Shown here: piece after piece, positions 9,305 to 19,900 of the stretch
Layout of the letters: the number at the start of each line of letters is the position of its first letter
Position numbering within the stretch: the stretch's first letter is position 1
NCBI GenBank assembly: GCA_009801015.1
Contig: VHZZ01012531.1
Location: 10,607-32,121, forward strand
Reading direction: 5' to 3'
Source of the DNA: Silene noctiflora
Lineage: Eukaryota; Streptophyta; Magnoliopsida; Caryophyllales; Caryophyllaceae
Length of the DNA: 21,515 nt
Notes under the pieces: generated by a model
Databases searched by the model: none
What the model saw: the letters and a program-made list of their open reading frames with translations, nothing else
What the model was told of the DNA's origin: nothing
Program-made: the position numbers and the translations under genes

Positions 9305-9909
9305 CACTATAAGAAAAACAGTCAATAGCGACGGAAGTATTGCGACAGATCCAAATTCCGAAGCAAACAAAACCTTGCGACGGAATATTTTAATTTGGAT
9401 GGAATTTTAAATTTTGCTACGGATTTTTTAAAGTTTTGCAACGGAAATTCCGTTGCAAGTTTTTTTGAGATTTCGCGGGTTTTTTCACATGCGCGGGAGA
9501 AATGTTGCGACGGAAAAGTTGAATTTGCTACGGAAATTCCGTTGCAAACTTGTCCCACATCGACGAAGAAAGACAAATTTCTTATGTTTATTAAGCTTCT
9601 TTCACTTGTTTGTTTGATTGAATATATGACTTGAGAATTGACGCGGAAATAGAAACGCGGGTTTGAAAAACGCGGGAAATGACGAAGTTTAAGAAAAAGA
9701 CAAAAAAAAAGTTTGGTCAAAATTTTTTGCAACGGAATTTCCGTTGCAAGTTTTCTGCGACGGATTTTCCGTTGTTATGGTTGCCTTTTGCGACAAAATT
9801 TTGCTACGGGCCATTTGTGACGGACATTCCGTCGCAAATCCTTTTAGCGACGGATAATGCCTGTTTTGCGACGGATCTGTCTGTCGCTATTGACCTGTTT
9901 TTTGTAGTG
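9305..9909. mobile_element. Non-autonomous CACTA (CMC/En-Spm) transposon, 605 bp
   Basis: The left end CACTATAAGAAAAACAG and the right end, read on the other strand as CACTACAAAAAACAG, are both followed by TCAATAGCGACRGA, giving inverted termini of about 31 bases. A 3-base TAA lies immediately outside each end (9302-9304 and 9910-9912), the target duplication length of the CACTA superfamily. Inside, the motif GCGACGGA/GCAACGGA recurs on both strands as subterminal repeats, the usual transposase-binding arrangement. No transposase frame is present and open frames inside are chance. It is inserted in the Tat-like LTR and so is younger than it. Confidence 0.92.
9436..9749. repeat. Subterminal palindromes of the CACTA element
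   Basis: Three 23-base near-perfect palindromes of the form TTGCAACGG-N-CCGTTGCAA lie at 9436-9458, 9525-9547 and 9727-9749. Simple GCGACGGA motifs occur at other points of the element. They could each form an 11-base-pair hairpin. Confidence 0.9.
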
Positions 9910-11087
9910 TAAGTTATGTAAGAGTTTATATCATAAACACGCTCAAAACCGTTTTCAAAATCATCTTTTTAAAAACCCTTTTCGACGAATCAACAAAGAA
10001 AGACCGTCGAGAAGAAACGCAAGAGCTGTTGCGCCTATTCCAGAGGTTGCTTAGCCGTTGTTTCTCTTCTTCTTATTCCTTGAGTATTGGCTATTTCGTC
10101 TTTCTTCTTTATTTTCTTTTCTTTTCTTCAATTCCAGCTCTTAATTTATTTTTATAAAATCCTTTTCGACCTAAATCCCTTATGATTCGATATTTGCGGG
10201 ATTTCGTCATTTATTCAGACCCGGATTTCAATGGTTCGATTTTCCCATATCTAATTATTAAAATTCGTCTTTATATATGCAATCTGACTAAATCACTTCA
10301 AATTCGAGTTGCATACTAGTAATCCATCTTAAATAAAATAACGAACCATAATTAACCGCGGGTCTGACTTTCACAGTCATAACCCAACTAAAGAACAGAC
10401 GCATGGTCTGATGTGCCTCTTCTGGAAGACACACCAAATGCTGCGCCTGTTCTAGGTTGGCTTCTACCTCTGAACTTGTCTCGTTTTGACATAGGCTTTA
10501 TAATTAGGTTTTTAATCTACTATTATCCGATTATCACTACGTATTTCTGTATTTAATCTTTCTCTTATATTCTCTTCTTTTTTAATTCCCTCTCGAGCGT
10601 ATTTATGACGTAAATTAATGAAATTCCTTTTGTAATTTTATCACTTTGTAATTTATATTTTATTTATCTTGTATGATTTATTTACGTGGTAATTCACATG
10701 TAATGAATGTAAATTCTTCACTTCAACTCAATTGTTTCTAAATTGTATATCAATCGACTTAGTCTAATATACACATGCTAGGATTAAAACGTGGATGTTG
10801 CATTGCATGCATATAATCAACTACATATCAAGTATAGATGATTTTCCTGATCATTAGTAGAGGCTGCTATCGAGCCGGGCGGGATTAGGTGTTCGAATAA
10901 AGAGCTTCCTAATATGTACCCTCACCCCTTACTCAGATATCTGTGAGCATCTGTGTTCATTGAAATTGCGAGAGTCATTCTAGACATAGAATGCTAAGGG
11001 TAACGAATTTCTTAGTGTCATGTCACTACTTTGTGTCTTGACATGGCATGAGGTATTCGAACGGTTCCAATTTATCACAAAAATTGG

Positions 11088-11104
11088 TGGCAACTCTACA
11101 AATG
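11088..11104 (+). other. Primer-binding-site-like sequence after the Tat-like LTR
   Basis: TGGCAACTCTACAAATG follows the LTR end by about 9 bases. Tat/Ogre-type elements commonly start their primer site with TGGCGACTC, so this copy would carry one G-to-A change. The matching tRNA cannot be fixed by eye. Confidence 0.5.
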
Positions 11105-11265
11105 CAGACTTGTTCAAACCATTTACCAGTTTGAATGCCTTTCAAATCGGTAATGGCCCATGGGCTGCTTTGGTCCACCAAGGTTCCGTGGGAGAAGTGT
11201 CGCCGCCTCAAATCAAAATACGCGAGTGCGCGCGGCGCGGGTGACTTGGTCCATACACACATAAG
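11105..11265 (+). other. 5' leader of a Tat-like element, truncated
   Basis: This non-coding segment follows the primer site: AAACCATTTACCAGTTTGAA, then GGTCCACCAAGGTTCCGTGG and a GC-rich CGCGAGTGCGCGCGGCGCGG. It stops abruptly where copia gag sequence begins. Short open frames on both strands are shadows without family features. Confidence 0.45.
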
Positions 11266-14200
11266 GATAAATGTTCAATTATTGAACTTATGGCCATGTG
11301 TGTTCAAGAGGAGGATAGATTGTTGATGGAGGAAGGTGAAAAGGTGAACCCTACTGTTGCTTCTTCTTAAAAAAGGCAAACTGGTTACACTAAAGATAAG
11401 GGAAAGGAAAAGATTTCAGCTGAGCTTGTCATTAAGAAGGATTTCACGTGTTTCTTCTGTATAAAGAAGAGACTCGTGAAGATGGACTACATTAAGTTTA
11501 AGGCTTGGCTAAAGAAGAAAGGTACTTTTCATGCGTTTGTTTCTTATGAGTCTAATAGGGTTAATGTTAATCATAATACATGGTGGATTGATTCTAGAAC
11601 TATAATCCATGTTTCAAATACCTTACAAGGTATGACAAACCTAAGGAAACCGGTGGGCAGTGAACTTTTAATCTATTCAAGAAATCAGATTAGTTCACAT
11701 GTGGAGGCCATTGAGACATGAAGCTTAGTATTAAGTAGTGGTTTTATTTTGTATTTAGAGAAGAAATTTTATGTTCCAAATTTCTCTAGAAATTTGATTT
11801 CAATATCAAGACTTGTACCTTTGGATTTTACCTTTAATTTTTCAGACTCTGAATTCAGTATTCTTAGAAATTCTAAAATTATTGGTTATGGTATTTTGTC
11901 TGATAATTTATATCGTCTAGAATTGCACACTGATATCGCTCATAAGTCTATGCATGTCAATGCTAGTTTAAAATGTTGTATTTTGAATGAGAATTCCTCT
12001 ATTTTGTGGCACCGGAGATTGGGACATATCTCCATTGAGAGGGTAAAAACATTAGTAAGGGATGGAGTACTTGATACTTTAGACTTTAGTGATTTTGATA
12101 CTTGTGTTAGTTGTATTAAGGGAAACCAAACTAACATGTCTAAGAAAGGTGCAAAGTGGAGTTCTAACCTATTAGAAATCATAAATACGGATATTTGTTG
12201 TCCGGACATGAACGCTAATGATCTAAAATATTTTATCACCTTTATTGATGATTACACACATTATATGTATCTTTACTTACTTCGTTCTAAGGATAAAGCT
12301 TTTGATGCCCTTAAATTGTTCAAGGCTGAAGTAGAGAATCTATGCGGTTAGCGCATTAAGATTGTGAGATCTGATAGAGGCGGTGAATATTATGGTAGAT
12401 ACACTAAGAATGCACAAGCACCTGGTCCATTCGCTAAATTTCTTCAAGAGCATGGGATTTTTGCCCAATACATTATGCCTGGTTCTCCATACCAGAACGG
12501 TGTAGCGGAAAAAAGAAATGGGACATTAATTGAGATGGTGCATTGTATGAGAAGTAATGTTGAACTTCCTTTATTTTTGTGGGTTGATGCTCTTAAGAGG
12601 GCAGCGTATATATTAAATCGGGTTCCTTCCAAGGCTATATCTAAGACATCTTTTGAATTATGTAAAAGATAGAAACCGAGTTTGAGACATATACGCATTT
12701 GGGGATGGCCGTCGGAGGTGAGAGTGTATAATCCACCAGAAAAGAAACTCGATCCAAGGACTAGTAGTGGGTATTTAATTGAATATGCCTAAAATTCTAA
12801 TGGTTATAGATTTTATTGTCTGTCTCATAATATAAGGATTGTGGAATGCATAAATGCTAAATTTCTTGAGAATGGCTAGATCAGTAGGAGTGACCTAATT
12901 CAGGACACTGTCCTGGAAAAAGATCGTCACGAAGTTCCACCATCTGATTCAAGTGACAGATTGGCTGTCATTCACACTCCTCAAGTTCAATCGAGTGTTA
13001 GACAACCATTGATAGAAATTCCACAAAATGTCGATCAAAATATGGTAGATCATAATGAGGAAGAAGTTCACCATGAGGATGAACAATTTCCATTAAGAAG
13101 ATTTATTCGTGAAAGGAGATCGGCTATTCCTGATGACTATGAAGTATATCTACAAGAATAGGATTATAATATTGGAGTTGATAATGATCCTATGTCGTTT
13201 TCACAAGCCGTAAGTTCTACATATTCAAATTTATGGATGAATGCCATGAAAGATGAGATGAATTCTATGGCATCTAATGGAATTTGGGATCTCGTTGTAT
13301 TGCCTGATGGTAGGGAAACCTATTGGGTGCAAGTGGCTCTATAAAACTAAAAGAGATTCACTTGGAAACATCGAGAGACATAAGGCAAGACTCGCTGCTA
13401 AAGGATTCATTCAAAGGGAAGGAATCGACTACATGGAAACATTTTCTCCTGTATCAAAGAAAGATTCTTTTCGAATTGTAATAGCATGAGTAGCTCATTT
13501 TTATTATGAGTTACATCAAATAGATGTGAAAACGGCATTTCACAATGATGATTTAAAGGAAGAGGTTTATATGAAACAGCCTGAAGGATTCTTCTCTAAA
13601 GATGGTGAGCATTTGGTTTATAAGCTAAATAAATCCATATACGGTTTAAAACAAGCTTCCCGCCATTGGTATAAGAAATTCCATGAAGTTATTTCTTCAT
13701 TCGGTTCGAAGAAAATATTATAGATCAATGTATATATCTTAAGGTCAGTGGGAGTAAAGTTTGTTGCCCAGTGTTGTATGTGGATGATATTTTGCTAGTA
13801 ACCAATGATAAAAAGGTTGTTGCGTGAGGTGAAACAATTCCTTTCAAGTAATTTTGATATGAAGGATATGGGTGAGGCATCTTATGACATTGGCATTAAG
13901 ATCCATAAAGATAGATCTCGAGGCATTTTAGGATTGTCTTAAGAGGCCTATATCAATAAAGTACTTGAAAGTTTCAGGATGAAATATTGTTCACCAAGTG
14001 TAGTACCAATTGTAATAGGTGACCGGTTCTGCTTGGACCAGTGCCCCAGGAATGACATTTAAAAAGAACAAATGAAGAATACTCAATATGCTTCAGCTGT
14101 TGGTAGCATTATGTATGCTTAGGTCCGTACCAGACCCGACATTGCATATGCGGTTGGAGTGTTAGGAAGATATCAGAGTAAATCAGGTCTTGATCACTGG

Positions 14201-14752
14201 AAGGCTGTAAATAAAGTGTTAAGAAACCTTCAAGGTAACAAGGATTACATGCTTATGTATAGAGGAATTGAGAAACTTGAAATTATAGGTTACTCCAACT
14301 ACGCTGGTTGCATAGATTCACGTAAATTCACATCAAGATATGTGTTTATGCTAGCTGATGGAGTTGTGTCATGGAGGAGTGTGAAGTAAATCTTGACGGC
14401 TACTTCTACTATGGAGGTTGAGTTCGTATCTTGTTTTGAAGCTACCTCACATGGTGTTTGGTTGAAAGGTTTCATATCTAGGCTCATAGTTGTTGACTCT
14501 ATTTGTAGGCCGCTAAGAATGTATTGTGATAATTCAGCTGTTGTGTTTATGGCTAAGAATAATAAAAGTGGAAGTCAATGTAAACACATAAACATAAAGT
14601 ATCTAGCCATAAAAGTGCGTGTTCAGGAAAAGAAAGTGATCATTGAACATATTAGCACAGAGGTAATGATTGTAGATCCCTTGACTAAAGGCATGTCAAT
14701 TAAGATTTTCAATGATCATGTAGTGAGGATGAGACTTGGTTCCACTATATAG
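11266..14752 (+). pseudogene. Ty1/copia gag-pol, 5'-truncated and decayed
   Basis: Domains run in copia order. The Gag tail has a damaged zinc knuckle (CFFC near 11449; the later His/Cys are changed). In the protease the active-site D-S-G reads D-S-R (11590-11598). Integrase has a zinc motif (WHRRLGH, CVSC) and a catalytic core (INTD, FIDDY, NGVAEKRN). Reverse transcriptase has DVKTAF at about 13524 and YVDD at 13777-13788. RNase H has YCDNSAVVF and DPLTKG. Frame 1 has stops at 11368, 11719, 12349, 12670, 12790, 12877 and 13159. The frame then shifts near 13310, 13705 and 13815. Further stops occur at 13487, 13940, 14060, 14120 and 14387. The N-terminal Gag, leader and 5' LTR are missing; coding similarity starts at about 11266, directly after the Tat leader. 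It is non-functional, but the order of domains is complete enough to be sure of the superfamily. Confidence 0.93.
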
Positions 14753-15059
14753 TGCATTCATTAAGTTTTTGTAAGAAAAATTTATTATGTTGGATATTTT
14801 CTCGTTTGGATTTATATGCGTATATTTATGAAGTTATGTTGAAAAATATCATTTTGTTTGAACCTCGAATAAACATGGAGTTTACTCATTAAGTTAAATG
14901 TGTCTGGTGTGAGTGACTTAATACATTGTGATACTTGGACGATTAATTCTTGCTCTAAGAGAATCCGTTGCCATGATCCATATGTTGTGCCTCTTGTTAA
15001 ATGGACCAAGTAAGAGAATGTAAGATATTTCGTAAAATAAATAAGTACAAAGCGTCTTG

Positions 15060-15215
15060 CTTGTGACGGACACTATCCGTCACAAGCTGAAGACGGATAG
15101 TGTCCCTCTCACAATAAAACAAGTGGGTGGGAAATGGAGCATCCATATTTGGTGCCACTTGCATATTGTGAGAGGGGCACTATCTGTCTTCAGCTTGTGA
15201 CGGATAATGCCCGTC
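15060..15215. mobile_element. Foldback MITE-like element
   Basis: Two 52-base arms at 15065-15116 and 15164-15215 are inverted copies with about four mismatches, around a 47-base loop. They share TATCCGTCACAAGCTGAAGA and CCCTCTCACAATA. The left arm also overlaps a smaller perfect palindrome: CTTGTGACGGA (15060-15070), CACTA spacer, TCCGTCACAAG (15076-15086). There is no coding capacity. The long arms and small size fit a MITE. The superfamily is undetermined because the outer ends and target duplication are unclear. Confidence 0.8.
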
Positions 15216-15382
15216 TTCAATGAGAATTTGTGAAATAAATATTATAATAATATTTAATTAAGTTATTTTATGGAAATTATTGTATGGTGGGATTTACTTA
15301 GGACTCCGTTCACTATTATCTCCCATAACTTACCACTCACAATTTAGGAAACTGTTCAGTTGACTCTTTGATGACAAGAGTC

Positions 15383-15390
15383 TATATAAA
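15383..15390 (+). promoter_or_regulatory. TATA box of the copia LTR
   Basis: TATATAAA in the context GTCTATATAAAGGG lies about 600 bases into the LTR and points toward SIG6, whose start codon is 1.5 kb downstream. Confidence 0.65.
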
Positions 15391-15545
15391 GGGAACATAT
15401 ATATTCCGATTAAGTTTCATCAAGCCTACCTCATTAAGAAAATACACCATCTAAATTTTTAGGTTGAGGGTTTGAAAATCAAGTCAGATATGGGGATTTA
15501 GAAATCGGGTTATTCATTAAGACGGATCAATATCTCATGCAATGG

Positions 15546-16660
15546 CTGGAGGTAAGTAATCGATCTCTTTTATCGCTTCCGCATTCAATTTATACAAGTT
15601 CATTACAAGACTAGAACATGTTAATTAGATTATAGAACTTATATTGACCGTTTAAATTAATGTATATAATATTAAGTATGACATAAATTTATCCGTTTTG
15701 GATAACTTTTAATTATTTCGGATGCGATCGATTACTGGGTGATTTTGAGTCGTGAGACACATAACTCCCAAGTTAAGAAACCTGGTTTTTGATTTAAAAT
15801 TTTCAACATTTTATTGGTTTGAATTTGAATTTGAAATTAAAATTAAAATATAAAATACAAATTGGCACATAGAGAAAGTAATGATAACTCGGCATAAGGT
15901 TTGTAAAAATCATGAGTTAATTTAGTTCACAAAACACTTGTCCTTTTAAATTATGCAAAAATCATGAGTTGCTCTAGCGTCTTATTTGACACCAAAAATA
16001 ATAGAAATTGTTAAATACATGTTTAGATTTTCAATATAAAAATTTTAATTGATAAAGAGATTATTTTACAAAAACTTTAATCGAGTCGTTTGGGCCGAAT
16101 CATCTTTTGGGCGGGTGGTTTCGAGGGTCATTTTAGGTCGAGTCACTTTGGGGTCCATCTAAGTTCAGGTCTGGGTCGGGTTGGGTCAATTTGGGTTTGG
16201 AGTCATGTTCGGGTTATGCAATGTTTGAAATCTTCAGTTTGAGTAAAAAATTCACTGCTTTTTGAACTTTTAACCGGGAGTTATGATCAATCAAAGTTTG
16301 TTCTGTAAAAAAACTTTGATTGACTGTGGTTTCCGGCTACGATTTGTTAAGAGTACTTTCTTTTTCACATTCACGGCCTTTACGATATATTTGGTTTGAA
16401 AAAAAATTATCGTTTTCGAAACTCGTAATTAGAGTTATGGACAGTCAAAGTTTTTTTTTTCAGAAAAAAGTACAACCTAGAAAATTAAGAAATTAAAACG
16501 TGAGTCCCAATAATAATAATATGGGTTGGACTCGGGCCAAACTTGAGGGATCTGGCAAGCACAGCCTAGCTTGCCTTTCCCTAGTGTCGTGCACGGGTCC
16601 TTGACCCATCGTCCAGCTCACCCTTGTCACGACTCAAACCGCACCAATCTGATCGGTTGG
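15546..16660. other. AT-rich intergenic DNA between the copia LTR and SIG6
   Basis: No gene is visible. From 16080 to 16210 the sequence is a degenerate GGGTY-rich low-complexity stretch. A hairpin with perfect 13-base arms (TCAATCAAAGTTT at 16287-16299 and its inverse at 16311-16323) is followed by a diverged direct copy of the same phrase near 16432-16470. AAAATCATGAGTT occurs twice (about 15906 and 15957). These suggest further old repeats, but none can be named. Confidence 0.5.
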
Positions 16661-16880
16661 CCATCTCTAATTTAAACTGTTAAAAAATAAATGGAGAGAC
16701 ACAGAAAATGGAGAGAGGTCATCTTGACTTGAAAATAAAATGAAAATGAAGTGGGGGGATTAAAAAGGGTGCAAAGAAACGGAGAATCCAAACCTGATCC
16801 TATTTGGAGTTTGAGGCTGAGACACACACACACTATAACTACTTTCCATTCCAACTGCAAACTGCAAACTTGTTTCTCAC

Positions 16881-16898
16881 ATGAATAATTCCTTCTGA
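16881..16898 (+). promoter_or_regulatory. Five-codon upstream ORF in the SIG6 leader
   Basis: ATG AAT AAT TCC TTC TGA ends 19 bases before the SIG6 start codon. If the transcript includes it, it could lower or condition SIG6 translation. The main start has the better context (A at -3, G at +4). The upstream ATG has T at -3 (CTCAC-ATG-A context), so leaky scanning is likely. Confidence 0.5.
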
Positions 16899-16917
16899 TT
16901 TCACCTGTCTACTAATC

Positions 16918-19900
16918 ATGGAGGCTTCCATTAATCTGCTTTCTTCGTCTTCTTCATTTCCCCCTAGAACCCATTTCAGAAACACTACCCTTTCTACTGC
17001 TTCTTCTGGTATTTTCTTGAAGACTCTGTTCTTTCAGTTACCTTTTCTTTCGATTACTATGTCTACTTCTGGTTTTTGTTATTTGTTGGGTTTTTTTCTG
17101 TATGCCCTTTTAAGCATTCTTGAATCATTTTAATTCTAGTATTGTGATAATTGCTTATACCAAGGTGTGAAGGGTTGAAATATTCTTACTATTGATAATT
17201 GATGATTACCCTACAGACCAATCAATCGTTACATTCTTGTTTACTTCGCCAAAACAAAGGATACATCCGAATATACAGGTTTTATAGCTTTTGAAACAAG
17301 ATTCAACCTAACCTGGTTATTTCAGTTTCGACAAGAGTTATCGACATTCTGTAAAACAGCTGAATTTTAGTCTATTTGGCCAATACCTGTAATTTTTGAG
17401 GACGGCCATGGTTTTTAGGTTCTCAGGTTATTCTTGTCTATTTTATTCTTAGGGGTTTTCAGAATAGTTGATCTATTTTCTCAACACATCTGGGCCCTCT
17501 CCTCTGCCATAGGCGGAGGGGGGAAATAAAAAAAAATAGCAAACTTGATGGTCCTGTAATCCTGTTAATATTGCAGTACCTATTCTGAATGAGCAAACGT
17601 CTGCACTTCCTGCCATTACAGCCACTTCTCTGTGGAAACAATTTCCTACTTCCGTTCTTTCACACGATAAGCAAGATGAGTTCAAGCCTTCATCCACGCT
17701 TAGGGACAATAAATCTTATCAGGTTAGTCCGTGTACCTCTTATTGAAATTTAATTCTAGAATAAGCAAGTCTGTGAATTTTACCTACACCTGAACATTTC
17801 AACTTCAGCACTCCTATCCACGATGGGGTAAGAAGATCAAATATTTTCAGCAAGATGATCCATAATGAAAGTTGCATTGTATTATTGAGTCATTTAGTTT
17901 TATTCCCTCATATTCGAAAGCTGATGAATGGTCCGGCTTTGTCTCCATCGGAGTGTGCTTGAGATTATTAAATTTATAACTCATAATTGGTGCTCGTTGT
18001 TTTTCTTTCCCTCATTATTTATTTATTGATCGACTTAGAGTATTAATTGGTTTAATTTTGCCTTAGGTACAGTCCACCTTGGAGAGACAGATGATTGAGG
18101 AAGTCGAATTTCTACAAGAGCACATGGGATCTTCTCTTAATCACTTGTTGGATCTTGAGTATCAGCTTTACCCGTCATCAGGCTTATCATACATGTAAGC
18201 TTCTACTTGCAGTAATTGCTAAAACATATGAACAATTGCTCGAGCGTTAAGAGTATGCTTTATCGCAATTGTCTAGACCTGCTCATCTGCCATGTATCTT
18301 GTTCCCGTTTCAGACTGCCATCGCTAGGAAATGAGGAGCTTCCAACCGCAAGTGCTGCTAACAGTTCATTGAATGTGGAATCATGTGATGCAATTTCTCT
18401 TGCTAAGCAAGCTCTTTCAGCCTCAAAACTTGCTTTGTCATTAGCTGAAAGCTCTGAGTTGCTGGATGGTGATTTTGACAAATCCCTATCTCTTAGGTAA
18501 CCTTTTTATGAATGTTTTATTGAAAATAGTTTAGGCATATCTGTAAGGAAGTGATCAAAACAAGGCAAAGGAATTTTTTTTTTCTTTATACTTTGGAGCC
18601 TTTCCGTGTCGCTATTTTACCTGATTCTGATTTGCAAAATTGGTTTTGCTCTCTTTCAGAGTCTGAAAGTAATCTATATAAATTTCTTCATTTTGACTTT
18701 GTCATTTTTGCACATTTTTTTGTATTACGGTGTATGGCACTGCCATTCCTGAAATTCAGGTTGCCCGACAATGTGAAAGTTAAGCAGACAGTAAGGTCTT
18801 CACGGCTCTTGGAAAGAAAAACAAAAAGAAGAAAACCCTCAAGGCCTAGGACAAGACATGAAACTGATTTCCCTGTAAAAGCAGAACCGGTAAAGTCAAG
18901 CCAAGGATACGATGCAACTGACCCCCTTCGCTTGTTTTTATGGGGTCCAGAAACAAAACAATTATTGACCATAGAAGCAGAAAAGAAAATAATTACAGAA
19001 ATACGGGCAAGACCTTCTCCTTTCTTCTTTTTATTGCTTTGTTGTAGCCTCATTGTTCACTTGGTAATAATCTAACTTCTACTTCGCATACTATGTCAAT
19101 ACTTCATCAGGATTTCGATAAATTACTTGCTGTGAAGGAACAGCTTCAATCTCAGTTTGAGCGAGAACCAACACTTGGTGAGTGGGCAAATGCCGTTGCG
19201 CTGAGTTCTGGGACCCTGCGTTCAAAGCTCCACTCTTGGAAGAGAAGCCGTGAAAAATTGATAAAGGCCAACTTCCGTATGGTGGTATACATAGCCAAAC
19301 AATATCAAGGCCGTGGCCTAAATCTTCAAGATTTATTGCAGGTTAATTGAAATCATTAAATTGCCTCTTGCTTCCTGGCTCTCAACTCTCACGGTCTTTT
19401 TATCAGTTGCCGTGGCATTATATCGCTAAATGCGGCCAATATCACCTCAAAATGCGGTTGCGATAACCTCCAAAACCTTGATAACCCGGTCGCATATCAG
19501 TGTCACGACCGATGGCTAAATCCATGCCTTCACCCCTCTAACTCAGCATGGAATGAGTCCCACGACCCTATTAGTCTGAGTCTGAATAGTAGAGTGCTTC
19601 AAAAAATGAGAGGAGAAGCACCGTAAAAATTTCTCACTTTTGATCTATCAAAACAAATATTTTGTTCTTATCAATTCAAGTTGTAGAAATCATATACTGT
19701 GAGAAAATATTAGTGAAAGTCGACTTTGTTTGACCATTGAGTCAAATGAAGACCTTATAATGGATGGTGTGTATTATATCCCATGTGAAATCATCATGCT
19801 TCTTTTTTTTCTACATACCATCAACTTCATCAGCTGTACACTTGAATAGCCTTCTATTTATCTTGTTCTGTCTCTTTCTTAGTGTGTTTTACATTATTAT

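Larger units (their letters stand above)
8653..11079 (+). mobile_element. Tat/Retand-like LTR containing a CACTA insertion
   Basis: The region starts after the polypurine tract and ends near TTTATCACA at 11071-11079, 9 bases before a primer-binding-site-like TGGCAACTCT. Removing the 605-bp CACTA element and one copy of its target duplication leaves about 1.8 kb. It carries GC-rich GCGCCT phrases (about 9050-9110, 10020-10060 and 10390-10460) within otherwise AT-rich DNA, plus the phrase ATCGAGCCGGGCGGGATTAG at 10870-10889, which I associate with U5 of Tat-type LTRs. Orientation is plus. The LTR is unusual in having internal element sequence on both sides. Confidence 0.6.
14788..15545 (+). mobile_element. 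3' LTR of the Ty1/copia element (right end unresolved)
   Basis: TGTTGGATATTTTC at 14788 lies 36 bases after the pol stop and looks like a copia LTR start. A canonical TATA box at 15383-15390 and a transcript leader follow, to about ATGCAATGGCTGGAGGTAAG at 15536-15555, a phrase I associate with the U5 part of plant copia LTRs. No clear CA terminus or target duplication could be fixed, so the end is provisional. A foldback MITE sits inside. Confidence 0.55.

Noticed and set aside
9322-9912. Open frames of 77-136 codons on both strands of the CACTA element
   Set aside because: They follow the subterminal repeats and TIRs, show no transposase motifs, and overlap one another; chance frames in a non-autonomous element.
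11020-11326. Several frames of 63-78 codons on both strands
   Set aside because: They cross the LTR end, primer site and leader; no recognisable protein features.
18216-18500. 94-codon frame starting MLKHMNN
   Set aside because: Its first third is intron sequence before the CAG acceptor at 18313; only 18314-18496 is coding.
18551-19075. Single open frame of 174 codons
   Set aside because: It is SIG6 exon 5 (18760-19006) read through into both flanking introns; splice signals and protein alignment support the exon only.
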